Made by a program: the position numbers and the translations under genes
The notes under the pieces: model-generated
Databases searched by the model: none
The model's input: the letters and a program-made list of their open reading frames with translations, nothing else
What the model was told of the DNA's origin: nothing
Shown here: one piece after another, positions 17,072 through 25,570 of the stretch
Layout: each line of letters starts with the position of its first letter
Position numbering within the stretch: position 1 is the stretch's first letter
Assembly (NCBI GenBank): GCA_902362375.1
Contig: CABIVS010000006.1
Location: forward strand, 124,001 to 188,000
Reading direction: 5' to 3'
Origin: Bacteroidaceae bacterium
GTDB taxonomy: Bacteria > Bacteroidota > Bacteroidia > Bacteroidales > Bacteroidaceae
Length of the DNA stretch: 64,000 nucleotides

Positions 17072-18259
17072 TTATAATATAATCTGCCGTTCTTTCTCAT
17101 CATCCACCACAGCCATCATTCCTTCTACTTGTGCAAGAGCCAGCATACGTCCGTGGAAAGAATATCCCGGATTGTAGCCTTTATCTTCATCTCCCAGCAT
17201 CATTCGTCCGTGGTCTACACGCATCGGTAATCCCGGATTTTCCTTCTCGAAGATACGGATAAGGTCAATCAGATGTCCTCTTCCCGTAAGATGGGAGCTT
17301 TCAATGAAGTTTCCACTTTGCATGGCAGCCGTGCTGCGCAGGTGTACGAAATGAGTCCTTTTTGCAAATTTCTTAGCCAACTCACGTGTATCGTTATGCT
17401 CGCCTGCACTCAAAGAGCCTGCACAGAAAGTTAATCCATTATGAGGATTATTTATGGCATTCAGGAACCATTCAATATCACTTTCATTGGTAACGATACG
17501 TGGCAAACCTAATACCTGAAATGGAGGATCATCCGGATGTACGCACATATTAACTTCATATTCTTCGCATACAGGCATGATTGCAGATAAGAAATAACGC
17601 ATATTTTCACGCAAAGTATCGCGGTCTATATCTTTGTACAAAGCGAGTAGCCGCTTGAAGATGGCAACCGGATTTTTATCTCCTTCTTTGATATTGCCGT
17701 TGACAAAACCTTGTGTCTTGACGATAATGGTATCAATCAAAGCGTCTTTTTCTGCTTCTGTGATAACCTTATCTAACTCGGCAACTTTCTGAAGTTCTTC
17801 TTCAGTGTAATCTTTTTCAGCTCCTTCACGTTCTAGGATTCGGATATCGAAATAAGCAAAACGGATGCGGTCATAATACAGGGAACTGGTACCGTCCGGC
17901 CAAGGGTATTGCAAGTCTGTACGTATCCAGTCGATAACGGGCATGAAGTTGTAACAAACTGTTTTTATGCCGCATTTACCCAAATTGGCAAGGCTTGTTT
18001 TGTAGTTATCAATTAACTGTTCACGTTCCGCTCCTGCGTATTTGATTGCTTCACAAACAGGAAGGCTTTCCACTACCGACCAGCGTAACCCATACGATTC
18101 GATGTATGATTTCAAATCGTTAATAGCTTCTACTGTCCATATTTCACCATTCGGTACATCATGCAGGGCAGTGACAATCCCTTCTACCCCTATTTGTCGG
18201 AGCATCGGCAAGGTAATCTTGTCTTTCTTGCCGAACCATCTCCAAGTTTTTTCCATCAT
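17072..18259 (-). CDS. uxuA: D-mannonate dehydratase
   Basis: A 395-residue cytoplasmic enzyme converting D-mannonate to 2-keto-3-deoxygluconate (EC 4.2.1.8), the third step of glucuronate catabolism. The start MEKTWRWFGKKDKITLPMLRQIG and the blocks TALHDVPNGEIW, VESLPVCEAIK, CVHPDDPPF, FCAGSLSAG, HFVHLRS and MRVDHGRMM are typical of UxuA, including His/Asp/Cys metal ligands. It lies 30 bases downstream of the SDR gene in the same direction, so the pair is probably an operon. It connects the uronates released by the two PULs with central metabolism. Confidence 0.95.
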   Translation of the reverse strand: MMEKTWRWFGKKDKITLPMLRQIGVEGIVTALHDVPNGEIWTVEAINDLKSYIESYGLRWSVVESLPVCEAIKYAGAEREQLIDNYKTSLANLGKCGIKTVCYNFMPVIDWIRTDLQYPWPDGTSSLYYDRIRFAYFDIRILEREGAEKDYTEEELQKVAELDKVITEAEKDALIDTIIVKTQGFVNGNIKEGDKNPVAIFKRLLALYKDIDRDTLRENMRYFLSAIMPVCEEYEVNMCVHPDDPPFQVLGLPRIVTNESDIEWFLNAINNPHNGLTFCAGSLSAGEHNDTRELAKKFAKRTHFVHLRSTAAMQSGNFIESSHLTGRGHLIDLIRIFEKENPGLPMRVDHGRMMLGDEDKGYNPGYSFHGRMLALAQVEGMMAVVDDEKERQIIL

Positions 18260-18289
18260 AGTTTCTTTTCTTTATTAAGGAGCGATTAT

Positions 18290-19117
18290 TTATACTCCGC
18301 TGAATGCACTGAAACCACCATCGATAGGTAGCATGGCTCCGGTTACGAAGCTAGCGGCTTCACTACACAAGAAATGCACGGCGCCATTCAATTCTTTAAT
18401 ATCACCAAAACGTTTCATAGGAGTTTTAGCCAATACTTTCTTGCTTCTATCTGTCAGTGAACCGTCCGTGTTGATGAGCACACGACGGTTTTGGTCGCCG
18501 ATAAAGAAGCCCGGTGCAATGGCGTTTACACGGATGCCATCACCGTATTTAAGTGCCATTTCGCTTGCCAGCCATTGAGTGAAATTGGCTACGGCAGTTT
18601 TCGCAGCCGAATATCCCGGTACACGGGTGATAGCACTGTATGCTGCCATTGAGGATACATTAATGATACATCCTTTGCCTTGTTTTGCCATTACTTTACC
18701 GAATATCATAGATGGGTAGACTGTCCCGTTCATATTCAGATTAGTCACTTTTTCCCAGCAAGAGATATCCATATCATAAAAGTGCTGATCCGGTTCAAGA
18801 GTAGCTCCCGGCATATTGCCACCGGCAATGTTCAATAGAATATCGATCTGTCCCCATTTGGCTACGATTTCTTCGGCTACTTTCTCCAAGCTGGCGATGT
18901 CAAGTACATTACCGATGATACCGATTACATCGTCACCGTATTGCTTAAGTTCAGCCACACGGTTGTCTAGTTGCTCCTGACGAATGTCAATAGCGACTAC
19001 TTTTGCTCCCTGCTGTACAAAGTGTTGGGCAATATTTCCACCCAGTACACCACCTGCTCCGGTAATAACAGCAACTTTACCGGCAATACTAAATAATTCG
19101 TTCATGGTTTCTATCAA
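18290..19117 (-). CDS. SDR-family oxidoreductase, probable mannonate/fructuronate oxidoreductase
   Basis: A short-chain dehydrogenase of 271-275 residues (Met at 19117 or the better-placed one at 19105, MNELFSIAGKVAVITG). It shows the NAD(P)-binding TGAGGVLGG, NIAGGN and the catalytic Ser with YSAAK. The pairing with uxuA suggests that it interconverts fructuronate and mannonate, doing the UxuB job with a different fold, as seen in many Bacteroidota. Specificity is inferred from context; a 2-dehydro-3-deoxygluconate reductase or similar role is possible. Confidence 0.85.
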   Translation of the reverse strand: MIETMNELFSIAGKVAVITGAGGVLGGNIAQHFVQQGAKVVAIDIRQEQLDNRVAELKQYGDDVIGIIGNVLDIASLEKVAEEIVAKWGQIDILLNIAGGNMPGATLEPDQHFYDMDISCWEKVTNLNMNGTVYPSMIFGKVMAKQGKGCIINVSSMAAYSAITRVPGYSAAKTAVANFTQWLASEMALKYGDGIRVNAIAPGFFIGDQNRRVLINTDGSLTDRSKKVLAKTPMKRFGDIKELNGAVHFLCSEAASFVTGAMLPIDGGFSAFSGV

Positions 19118-19136
19118 ATGTTTTTATGAATTGATG

Positions 19137-19144
19137 CAAAAATA
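19137..19144 (-). promoter_or_regulatory. Candidate -7 box for the SDR/uxuA operon
   Basis: On the minus strand this is TATTTTTG, a match to TAnnTTTG, 20-32 bases before the start codon. No TTG lies at the usual distance. The divergent AraC gene has its own candidate box about 50 bases away, so the regulator could control both directions from this gap. Confidence 0.4.
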
Positions 19145-19192
19145 GCGGGTTTTTATACATGCTATGATGCGTATTTTTGCAAGATATTTACC

Positions 19193-19200
19193 TATCTTTG
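19193..19200 (+). promoter_or_regulatory. Candidate -7 box for the AraC regulator gene
   Basis: TATCTTTG matches the Bacteroides TAnnTTTG consensus 26 bases before the start codon. The nearest TTG is only 13 bases upstream, so the -33 side is weak. Confidence 0.45.
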
Positions 19201-19225
19201 CAAAGGTAGTTTAGAAAGGAGATTT

Positions 19226-20107
19226 ATGAAGAAGATAATGAATGAGAAGTTGACTATTACGACTTCCAATCCCGTCCGTGCCCGCTTTTATGAATATCCG
19301 CGTTTTACGTATCCGTGGCATTTTCATAATGAGTATGAAATTATCTATGTAGAGGAGGGAGAGGGGGATTGCCTGGTAGGTGACAGCATTATCTCTTATT
19401 CAAAAGGTGATTTGATTCTTTTCGGTTCCGAGCTGCCTCATAGTATGCAAAGCCCACCGGATGACGGAGAAGAATCCGATAATGGAGAAAAATCCAAACT
19501 GAAAGTAAAAGGAGTGAATATTCAGTTTGAGAAAGATTTTATGCATTATTCTATTTCTCAATACTCCCAGTTTATTCCTATCAGGAATTTATTGGAAGAT
19601 GCTTGCAGGGGGATTAAATTCACTGTTGTCCACTCAGGGAAAATTATCAAGCTATTAAAACAGATACCTTCTGCCAGGGGAGCGGAGCAAATCATCCTGT
19701 TGCTTTCACTTTTACAGATGATGGCTACCAATAATCACAGGAAATATCTGACTACTTCCCATTATACCCCATCTCCTTCCATCATGCGTAATGAAAGAAT
19801 GGAAAAGGTGATTGCTTATTTGAATAAACATTATACCGAGTCTATCGGTCTGGATGAAATTGCTTCTTACACAGCGATGAACCCTGCTGCTTTCTGCCGA
19901 TACTTTAAAGAAAACACAGGAAAGACATTCAAAGAGTATGTACTTGATATGCGTATCGGATATGCTTGTAAACTATTGAATAGTAGTATGATGAATATAT
20001 CTCAAATTAGTGCTACTTGCGGATTTGAATCACCTGTACATTTTAACCGCATCTTTAAAAGGGTGACAGGAATGACACCGACTTTATATAGAGAGCAGAT
20101 GGAATAA
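19226..20107 (+). CDS. AraC-family transcriptional regulator with cupin sensor domain
   Basis: A 293-residue regulator started by an ATG with a good AAAGGAG upstream. The N-terminal half is a cupin (FTYPWHFHNEYEIIYVEEGEG with paired His, then GDLILFGSELPHS), expected to bind a small effector such as a sugar acid. The C-terminal 100 residues form the AraC double helix-turn-helix (ESIGLDEIASYTAMNPAAFC and ISQISATCGFESPVHFNRIF). It is divergent from the SDR/uxuA operon and 71 bases upstream of the GH97 gene, so both are plausible targets. Confidence 0.92.
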   Translation: MKKIMNEKLTITTSNPVRARFYEYPRFTYPWHFHNEYEIIYVEEGEGDCLVGDSIISYSKGDLILFGSELPHSMQSPPDDGEESDNGEKSKLKVKGVNIQFEKDFMHYSISQYSQFIPIRNLLEDACRGIKFTVVHSGKIIKLLKQIPSARGAEQIILLLSLLQMMATNNHRKYLTTSHYTPSPSIMRNERMEKVIAYLNKHYTESIGLDEIASYTAMNPAAFCRYFKENTGKTFKEYVLDMRIGYACKLLNSSMMNISQISATCGFESPVHFNRIFKRVTGMTPTLYREQME

Positions 20108-20141
20108 GCTTTTTCAGGAAATAAACATTTGAGTATAATAT

Positions 20142-20163
20142 CTTTCTCGTTCGTATATAATAG
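20142..20163 (+). promoter_or_regulatory. TTCGTA-type leader element before GH97
   Basis: CTTTCTCGTTCGTA at 20142-20155 continues into TATAATAGG, ending 15 bases before the start codon. The first part is nearly identical to the sequence before the HTCS gene, and TTCGTATnTnATAGG is shared with the GH127-type gene leader. Role not known. Confidence 0.35.
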
Positions 20164-20178
20164 GAAAGATGAATAAAC

Positions 20179-22134
20179 ATGAACGTAAATAGAAGAATGA
20201 AGAAAAGAATTTTGCTTTTGTTGTTGGTGATACCGGCATTGGTAAAAGCGCAAGATGTGATGACAGAAACCCGCCAGGAACTGATGTCTCCTGATGGAGC
20301 TTACCGCTTTACCTTCTATCAGCGTGCGGTGGGAGAGGATAATGCACAAATGTATTATACCTTGACTTATAAGAACCGTCCGGTGATTGAAGAAAGTAAA
20401 TTAGGAGTTCTGATTGAGAATCAACTGTTTGAGTCGGCGTTGGGCGTTCCGAACGATACTTGTCATTTTTGGTGTGAAAATCTGAAATTGACAGGGACTG
20501 AACAACGAAAGGCGGATGCAACATGGAAGCCTGTATATGGCGAACGTGCGGAAGTACGTGACTGCTACAATGAGATGACTTTGAAATTCAAGAAGGGAGA
20601 AGGGGATGGCAACCGAGACGGTGGCTATGATAAGCGTAAGAATTACTTTATGAACGTTATCGTTCGTGCCTATAATGAAGGAGTTGCTTTCCGCTATCAT
20701 TTTCCGGAAACGACAAACGGACTTTTCTTGCATATCATCGGTGAGCAGACCAGCTTCACAATGCCTGAAGGAACGATGGCATATTACGAGCGTTGGGCAC
20801 AAGGACCTTGCATACTTCGTCCGTTGGAAGGATGGGGCAAAGAGGAGAGTGAGCGTCCTTTGACTTTGAAACTGCCTGACGGATTATCCGTAGCTCTGCT
20901 GGAAGCGGAAATGGTGGATTATGCCCGTGGTAAATTCCGTTTATCGACAGATAAACCTTCCACTTTGGAGACAAGTTTGTATAGTAGCGTCGATATTATT
21001 TCTCCTTACAGTACTCCGTGGCGTGTAATCATGGTTGGCGAACGTCCGGTCGATTTAATTAATAATAATGATATTGTCTTGAATCTGAATCCGGCATGCA
21101 AACTGGCTGATACTTCTTGGATTAGACCGGGAAAAGTATTCCGTTCGGGAGACCTGAAACAGGAAAGAGTAAAAGCTGCCATCGACTTTGCAGCAGAGCG
21201 GGGCATTCAGTATGTGCATATGGATGCCGGCTGGTACGGACCGGAAATGAAAATGAGTTCGGATGCTACTACTGTCTCTCCTGATAAAGACCTTGATATA
21301 CCTGCTTTATGTAAATATGCCGGATCGAAAGGAATCGGACTTATGGTGTATGTCAATCAGCGTGCATTAGTGCAGCAGTTGGATACCCTGTTGCCTTTGT
21401 ATAAGAAATGGGGATTGAAAGGTATCAAGTTCGGTTTTGTACAGATTGGTAATCAGCGTTGGAGTACTTGGCTGCATGATGCAGTCCGTAAATGTGGAGA
21501 ATACGGTCTGATGGTAGATATTCATGACGAATATCGTCCGACAGGATTCAGTCGTACTTATCCTAACCTGATGACGCAGGAGGGTATTCGTGGTAATGAA
21601 GAAATGCCGGATGCCACACACAATACGACTCTTCCTTTCACCCGCTATCTGGCAGGTGCAGGAGATTATACGCTTTGCTATTTCAATAACCGGGTGAAGA
21701 ATACGAAAGCACATCAGTTGGCTATGGCAGCAGTGTATTACAGTCCTTTGCAATTTATGTTTTGGTATGACAGACCGGAATTCTACCAAGGAGAAGAAGA
21801 ACTGGAATTTTGGAAAGCCATTCCGAGTGTATGGGATGACAGCCGTGCGTTAGATGGAGAAATTGGTGAATATATCATTCAGGCACGTCGTTCGGGGAAT
21901 GACTGGTTTGTAGGAGCAATGACAAATACGGAAGCCCGCACAATTACATTGACTACGGATTTTCTGGAACCGGGAAAGAAGTATATGCTTCATCTCTATG
22001 AAGATGATGACAAGCTGAATACACGAACGAAAGTACGTACTACTCATAAGAAGATAAAAGCCGGAGATAAACTTGTTTTGAAGCTAAAAGCAAGTGGCGG
22101 GGCCGCATTGCATTTCACTCTATTGGAAAAATAA
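20179..22134 (+). CDS. GH97 family alpha-glycosidase
   Basis: A 651-residue periplasmic enzyme with a signal peptide (LLLLLVIPALVKAQ). The N-terminal beta-sandwich (SPDGAYRFTFYQRAVGED), the (beta/alpha)8 barrel (AERGIQYVHMDAGWYGPE) and the C-terminal beta domain are in GH97 order. The barrel motif DIHDEYRPTGFSRTYPN (Asp 447) followed by RGNEEMPD (Glu 474/475) resembles the retaining subgroup, which includes B. thetaiotaomicron alpha-galactosidase, more than the inverting SusB alpha-glucosidase. That subgroup call is from memory of the motif. It would remove terminal alpha-galactose (or alpha-glucose) from imported oligosaccharides. Confidence 0.9.
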   Translation: MNVNRRMKKRILLLLLVIPALVKAQDVMTETRQELMSPDGAYRFTFYQRAVGEDNAQMYYTLTYKNRPVIEESKLGVLIENQLFESALGVPNDTCHFWCENLKLTGTEQRKADATWKPVYGERAEVRDCYNEMTLKFKKGEGDGNRDGGYDKRKNYFMNVIVRAYNEGVAFRYHFPETTNGLFLHIIGEQTSFTMPEGTMAYYERWAQGPCILRPLEGWGKEESERPLTLKLPDGLSVALLEAEMVDYARGKFRLSTDKPSTLETSLYSSVDIISPYSTPWRVIMVGERPVDLINNNDIVLNLNPACKLADTSWIRPGKVFRSGDLKQERVKAAIDFAAERGIQYVHMDAGWYGPEMKMSSDATTVSPDKDLDIPALCKYAGSKGIGLMVYVNQRALVQQLDTLLPLYKKWGLKGIKFGFVQIGNQRWSTWLHDAVRKCGEYGLMVDIHDEYRPTGFSRTYPNLMTQEGIRGNEEMPDATHNTTLPFTRYLAGAGDYTLCYFNNRVKNTKAHQLAMAAVYYSPLQFMFWYDRPEFYQGEEELEFWKAIPSVWDDSRALDGEIGEYIIQARRSGNDWFVGAMTNTEARTITLTTDFLEPGKKYMLHLYEDDDKLNTRTKVRTTHKKIKAGDKLVLKLKASGGAALHFTLLEK

Positions 22135-22207
22135 ATTGTTTTTTATGTAAATCAGTAGTTGAATTAGAGTAAAACCGTACGGTTTTGAATTAAACAGGTC
22201 ATAAAAT

Positions 22208-22290
22208 TTAGGCACGGATTACGCGGATTACACGGTAGCTTTGCGCACTCACTACGCTAAAACCGTGAAATCCGTGTAATCCGTGCCTAA
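22208..22290. repeat. Dispersed hairpin element, CGGATTACACGG family, copy 1
   Basis: Arms at 22208-22236 and 22262-22290 (29 bases, starting TTAGGCACGGATTAC) are inverted copies with a few mismatches around a 25-base centre. Nearly the same sequence is present at 63191-63265 and a diverged one at 47474-47528. All three are at gene ends. Confidence 0.75.
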
Positions 22291-22392
22291 TTCCTTATTT
22301 ATAATTTCACTCATAACCGTGCGGAAATGAATGATAGTTTATTTTCAATAGCTGATTCGTAGTATTTTATAATGAGCGCAATTAATGAGACC

Positions 22393-22448
22393 ATCCCCTT
22401 TAACCTTGTCTTTCATGTAATGAAAGTAGCAAAAGGAGTAAAGGGGAT
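22393..22448. terminator. Hairpin between GH97 and the aldo/keto reductase gene
   Basis: ATCCCCTTTA (22393-22402) pairs perfectly with TAAAGGGGAT (22439-22448) around a 36-base loop that can itself fold (CTTTCAT/ATGAAAG). It lies just 9 bases from the stop codon of the minus-strand reductase. The U tract is weak, so it is a probable rather than certain terminator. Confidence 0.5.
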
Positions 22449-22457
22449 TTCATTTCC

Positions 22458-23306
22458 TTATTTACTATAATTAATCAACCACTTCACCATCTCCGGGTCA
22501 TTATGAGAGAAGAAAAGTGTCTTAGCTGTATCAAGTGCAGCGATAGCCGCCATAGCATCTGGTGTTAAAGAAAAATCGAAAACATTGAAATTCTCAATCA
22601 TACGTTCTTTATGAGTCGATTTAGGAATCACGATAATATCGCGTTGAATCAGATAACGTAGTGCGACCTGTGCCACTGATTTGCCATATTCTTTACCGAT
22701 TTCCTGGAGAGTCGGGTTGGTAAAGAAGTCGTTCCGTCCTTCGGCAAACGGCCCCCATGACATAATTTTAGTGCCATATTCTTTCATGACTTCCTGTAAC
22801 TTTATCTGTTGGTTGAAAACATGTGTCTCCACTTGGTTGACGGCAGGAGTGATTTCGCAGAATTCCGCCAAGTCAACAAAGCGGTCGGGATAGAAGTTGC
22901 TGACACCGATAGCACGAACTTTACCGGCTTTGTATGCTTCTTCCATAGCCCGGTAGGTTCCGTAATAATCACCGAATGGCTGATGGATAAGTAACAGGTC
23001 GATGTAATCACTTTTTAATTTACGCAGTGATTCTTCGATAGAAGCTTTGGCCTTTTCGTAACCGGCATTTGAAATCCATACTTTTGTAGTGATGAACAGT
23101 TCCTCACGCGGAATGCCACATTTACTGATTGCATTTCCTACACCCTCCTCATTATGATAGGCTTGTGCCGTATCAATGGAACGATAACCTGCACTGATTG
23201 CATCCAACACGCAACGTTCACACTCTTCAGGCGTAACCTGATAGACACCATAACCTAAAATAGGCATTTCAATGCCATTGTTCAATTTTACTTTTTCCAT
23301 AATCAA
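22458..23306 (-). CDS. Aldo/keto reductase
   Basis: A cytoplasmic NAD(P)H-dependent oxidoreductase of 280-282 residues (starts at 23306 or 23300). The catalytic tetrad is visible: Asp 43 and Tyr 48 in SIDTAQAYHNE, Lys 73 in FITTKVWI and His 106 in DLLLIHQPFG, with the cofactor-binding IPKSTHKERMIEN near the C terminus. The family (2,5-diketo-gluconate reductase-like) reduces a wide range of sugars and aldehydes. Context suggests a sugar or sugar acid, but the substrate is not evident. Confidence 0.92.
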   Translation of the reverse strand: MIMEKVKLNNGIEMPILGYGVYQVTPEECERCVLDAISAGYRSIDTAQAYHNEEGVGNAISKCGIPREELFITTKVWISNAGYEKAKASIEESLRKLKSDYIDLLLIHQPFGDYYGTYRAMEEAYKAGKVRAIGVSNFYPDRFVDLAEFCEITPAVNQVETHVFNQQIKLQEVMKEYGTKIMSWGPFAEGRNDFFTNPTLQEIGKEYGKSVAQVALRYLIQRDIIVIPKSTHKERMIENFNVFDFSLTPDAMAAIAALDTAKTLFFSHNDPEMVKWLINYSK

Positions 23307-23361
23307 TCCTATTAAATTAAAATCGTATTCTAATGTTTTTATTATCTTTATCTCCTGTATG

Positions 23362-23369
23362 CAAAGTTA
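23362..23369 (-). promoter_or_regulatory. Candidate -7 box for the aldo/keto reductase gene
   Basis: TAACTTTG on the minus strand, about 55 bases before the start codon, matches TAnnTTTG. No TTG is found at the expected distance upstream. Confidence 0.4.
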
Positions 23370-23493
23370 GTTTGTAAAAGGTAAACTGTTTTTATATAAA
23401 TTACGGCTTTTGCTACCATTTTCACGGATAACCCTGTCTTTGCATTAAATCTTTCATATATATAGTCGTTTTTTGAGTGTTTTGTTTTCCATA

Positions 23494-23506
23494 TTCGTAA
23501 TATAGG
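23494..23506 (+). promoter_or_regulatory. TTCGTA/ATAGG leader element before the esterase gene
   Basis: TTCGTAATATAGG, 26 bases before the start codon, is a shortened version of the element before the GH97 and GH127-type genes. Confidence 0.3.
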
Positions 23507-23532
23507 AAGTTAAATCAATTAAAAGAAGCATT

Positions 23533-25149
23533 ATGAATAAATATTTTCTTGTTGTTTTGTTATCTCTGTTCATGCAGACTACCCGAGTTGCAGCAGCTCC
23601 TTGGCAGTGGTCAGTAGAAATAAAAGAGCTGATTTCAGAAGAAACAAACGCCCACCCGTCTGCTTATCTGTGGATACCGGAAAACTGCAAACAAGTCCGT
23701 GCCGTCATCGTCGGGCAACATAATATGACCGAAGAGACAATTTTCGAACATTCCGGATTCCGGGAAAATATGGCAAAACTTGGGATTGCAGAGATATGGA
23801 TAACTCCCGGAATAGACCAACGATGGGACGTGACAAAAGGTACCCAGCAAATCTTTGAAACAATGATGAAGAACCTGTCTGAAATAAGCGGGTATACAGA
23901 ACTGGAGTTTGCCCCGGTCATCCCTATCGGACACTCGGCAATGGCTACTTATCCGTGGAACTTTGCCGCTTGGAATCCCGAACGTACATTGGCCGTACTT
24001 TCTATTCACGGTGATTCTCCCAGAACTCATTTGACAGGCTACGGAAGTGCAAATTTGGATTGGGGAAACCATACGATTGAAGGTATTCCTTCATTAATGG
24101 TAATGGGGGAGGACGAATGGTGGGAAGACCGATTGATAACTTCCTTCGATTATCGCCGTGAATATCCGAATGCTCCCCTTTCATTCCTTGCAGATGCAGG
24201 ACATGGACATTTCGATATATCCGATGAATTGATTGATTATCTTTCTCTCTTTCTGAAAAAGGCAGTGCAATACCGGTTGCCAAGCCATTTTCCATCGAAT
24301 ACTCCGGTTCTGTTAATTCCGGTAGAAGCAAAGAATGGATGGCTGGCAGACCGTTGGCGAAAGAATGAAAAGCCTACAGCCGAAGCCGCTTCCTATGATA
24401 AGTATAAAGGAGACAAGACCCATGCGTTTTGGTATTTTGATAAAGAAATGGCAGATGCCACAGAAAAATATTACGCCAATGAGCGTGGAAAGACAGAGCA
24501 GTACATCGGCTTTGAGCAAAAAGGAAAACTGATTACTTTCAATCCGAAATCCCATGTACGTATGTCTCCTTCTTTTCAACCCGAGGCGGACGGAGTTACT
24601 TTCCATTTGAAAGCTGTGTACACAGATACGTTAAGGAACGAATATTCTCAAAAACACAGTACACGTCCCATTCGAATGTCGAGAATCTGCGGTCCGGTGG
24701 AAGTGGTGAATGATACAACTTTTACTGTACGTTTCTATCGGATGGGATTGGATAATCTTAAACGTACAGGAAGCATCTGTCTGATGGCTTCCGTAAAACA
24801 GGATCATAGCTACCGGAGTGCCGTTCAGCAGGTAGAAATTCGTATTCCTTACCGGAATAAGGAAGGAATACCCCAACGTATTATTTTTCCGAAACTATCC
24901 GATGTAAAGGCTTCAGTGAAAGAAATAACTTTGAAAGGAACTGCTGACTCCGGTCTTCCGGTTTACTATTATGTAAAAGAAGGACCGGCAGAAATAAAGG
25001 GGGATAAATTGGTATTGACTAAAATTCCTCCGCGTGCAAAATTTCCGGTAAAGGTGACAGTGGTAGCTTGGCAATATGGACGTAGCGGGGAACCTAAAGT
25101 GCAGACTGCTGAAGCAGTGGAGCGAAGCTTTTACATTACTGCCCGTTAG
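23533..25149 (+). CDS. Secreted alpha/beta-hydrolase, putative carbohydrate esterase
   Basis: A 538-residue exported protein with a signal peptide ending near VAAAP. Residues 30-260 form an alpha/beta hydrolase: AVIVGQHNMTEE oxyanion region, nucleophile elbow GHSAM (Ser 135) and a late His in DAGHGHFD. The remaining 280 residues are beta-rich and look like one or two immunoglobulin-like modules. The size is well above that of a simple esterase. Context (GH97, GH127-type, PULs on both sides) suggests deacylation of a glycan side chain; the acyl group cannot be told. Confidence 0.75.
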   Translation: MNKYFLVVLLSLFMQTTRVAAAPWQWSVEIKELISEETNAHPSAYLWIPENCKQVRAVIVGQHNMTEETIFEHSGFRENMAKLGIAEIWITPGIDQRWDVTKGTQQIFETMMKNLSEISGYTELEFAPVIPIGHSAMATYPWNFAAWNPERTLAVLSIHGDSPRTHLTGYGSANLDWGNHTIEGIPSLMVMGEDEWWEDRLITSFDYRREYPNAPLSFLADAGHGHFDISDELIDYLSLFLKKAVQYRLPSHFPSNTPVLLIPVEAKNGWLADRWRKNEKPTAEAASYDKYKGDKTHAFWYFDKEMADATEKYYANERGKTEQYIGFEQKGKLITFNPKSHVRMSPSFQPEADGVTFHLKAVYTDTLRNEYSQKHSTRPIRMSRICGPVEVVNDTTFTVRFYRMGLDNLKRTGSICLMASVKQDHSYRSAVQQVEIRIPYRNKEGIPQRIIFPKLSDVKASVKEITLKGTADSGLPVYYYVKEGPAEIKGDKLVLTKIPPRAKFPVKVTVVAWQYGRSGEPKVQTAEAVERSFYITAR

Positions 25150-25174
25150 TTTGACAAAGAGATTGTTCAAGGAG

Positions 25175-25570
25175 TCAGAGTACCAATTCCTTGAACAATC
25201 TTTCCAAAGTCTTATCCAAATCAGCGGAGAATCCCGGATGCGGGCGGGATACCTGTATACAGGAACTTTTTACTGCGGTCAGCCAACGAAATCTGTCAGG
25301 AATATCCATATTGGCTATAGCTCCTCCCTCTTTATTTCCCATGCATATCTTGTCAAAGACCTGTAACCCTTCTTTCAGGCAATTAATATCCAGTTCGGAA
25401 GAAAACAGTTTTAGTTTGTTCTCATCTATCGTATAGAGGGATTTCAGGTATTTGGCTTGTTTGGAAAACAATACAATCCCCATATTGATAAACTCCTCCC
25501 GTTCTACTTTAGGAACGAAACGGATGACTGCGTATTCATATAAGTGCCTTTCTTGCATTTTGCGCTTCAT
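25175..25570 (-). CDS. DUF3037 family protein
   Basis: A small cytoplasmic protein of 127-131 residues (Met at 25570 or 25558). The start YEYAVIRFVPKVEREEFINMGIVLF is the DUF3037 signature. Its first codons overlap the end of the HipA-like gene by 23-35 bases, so the two are translationally coupled. DUF3037 proteins are often encoded beside HipA-like kinases, but their role is unknown; partner or substrate of the kinase is an inference. Confidence 0.85.
   Translation of the reverse strand: MKRKMQERHLYEYAVIRFVPKVEREEFINMGIVLFSKQAKYLKSLYTIDENKLKLFSSELDINCLKEGLQVFDKICMGNKEGGAIANMDIPDRFRWLTAVKSSCIQVSRPHPGFSADLDKTLERLFKELVL

Larger units (their letters stand above)
22135..22457. other. Gene-free interval with three separate inverted repeats
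   Basis: Between the converging GH97 and aldo/keto reductase genes. It holds the perfect palindrome AAAACCGTACGGTTTT (22171-22186), a 29-base-arm hairpin of the CGGATTACACGG family (22208-22290) and a 10-base-stem hairpin next to the reductase (22393-22448). No gene was seen. Confidence 0.65.
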
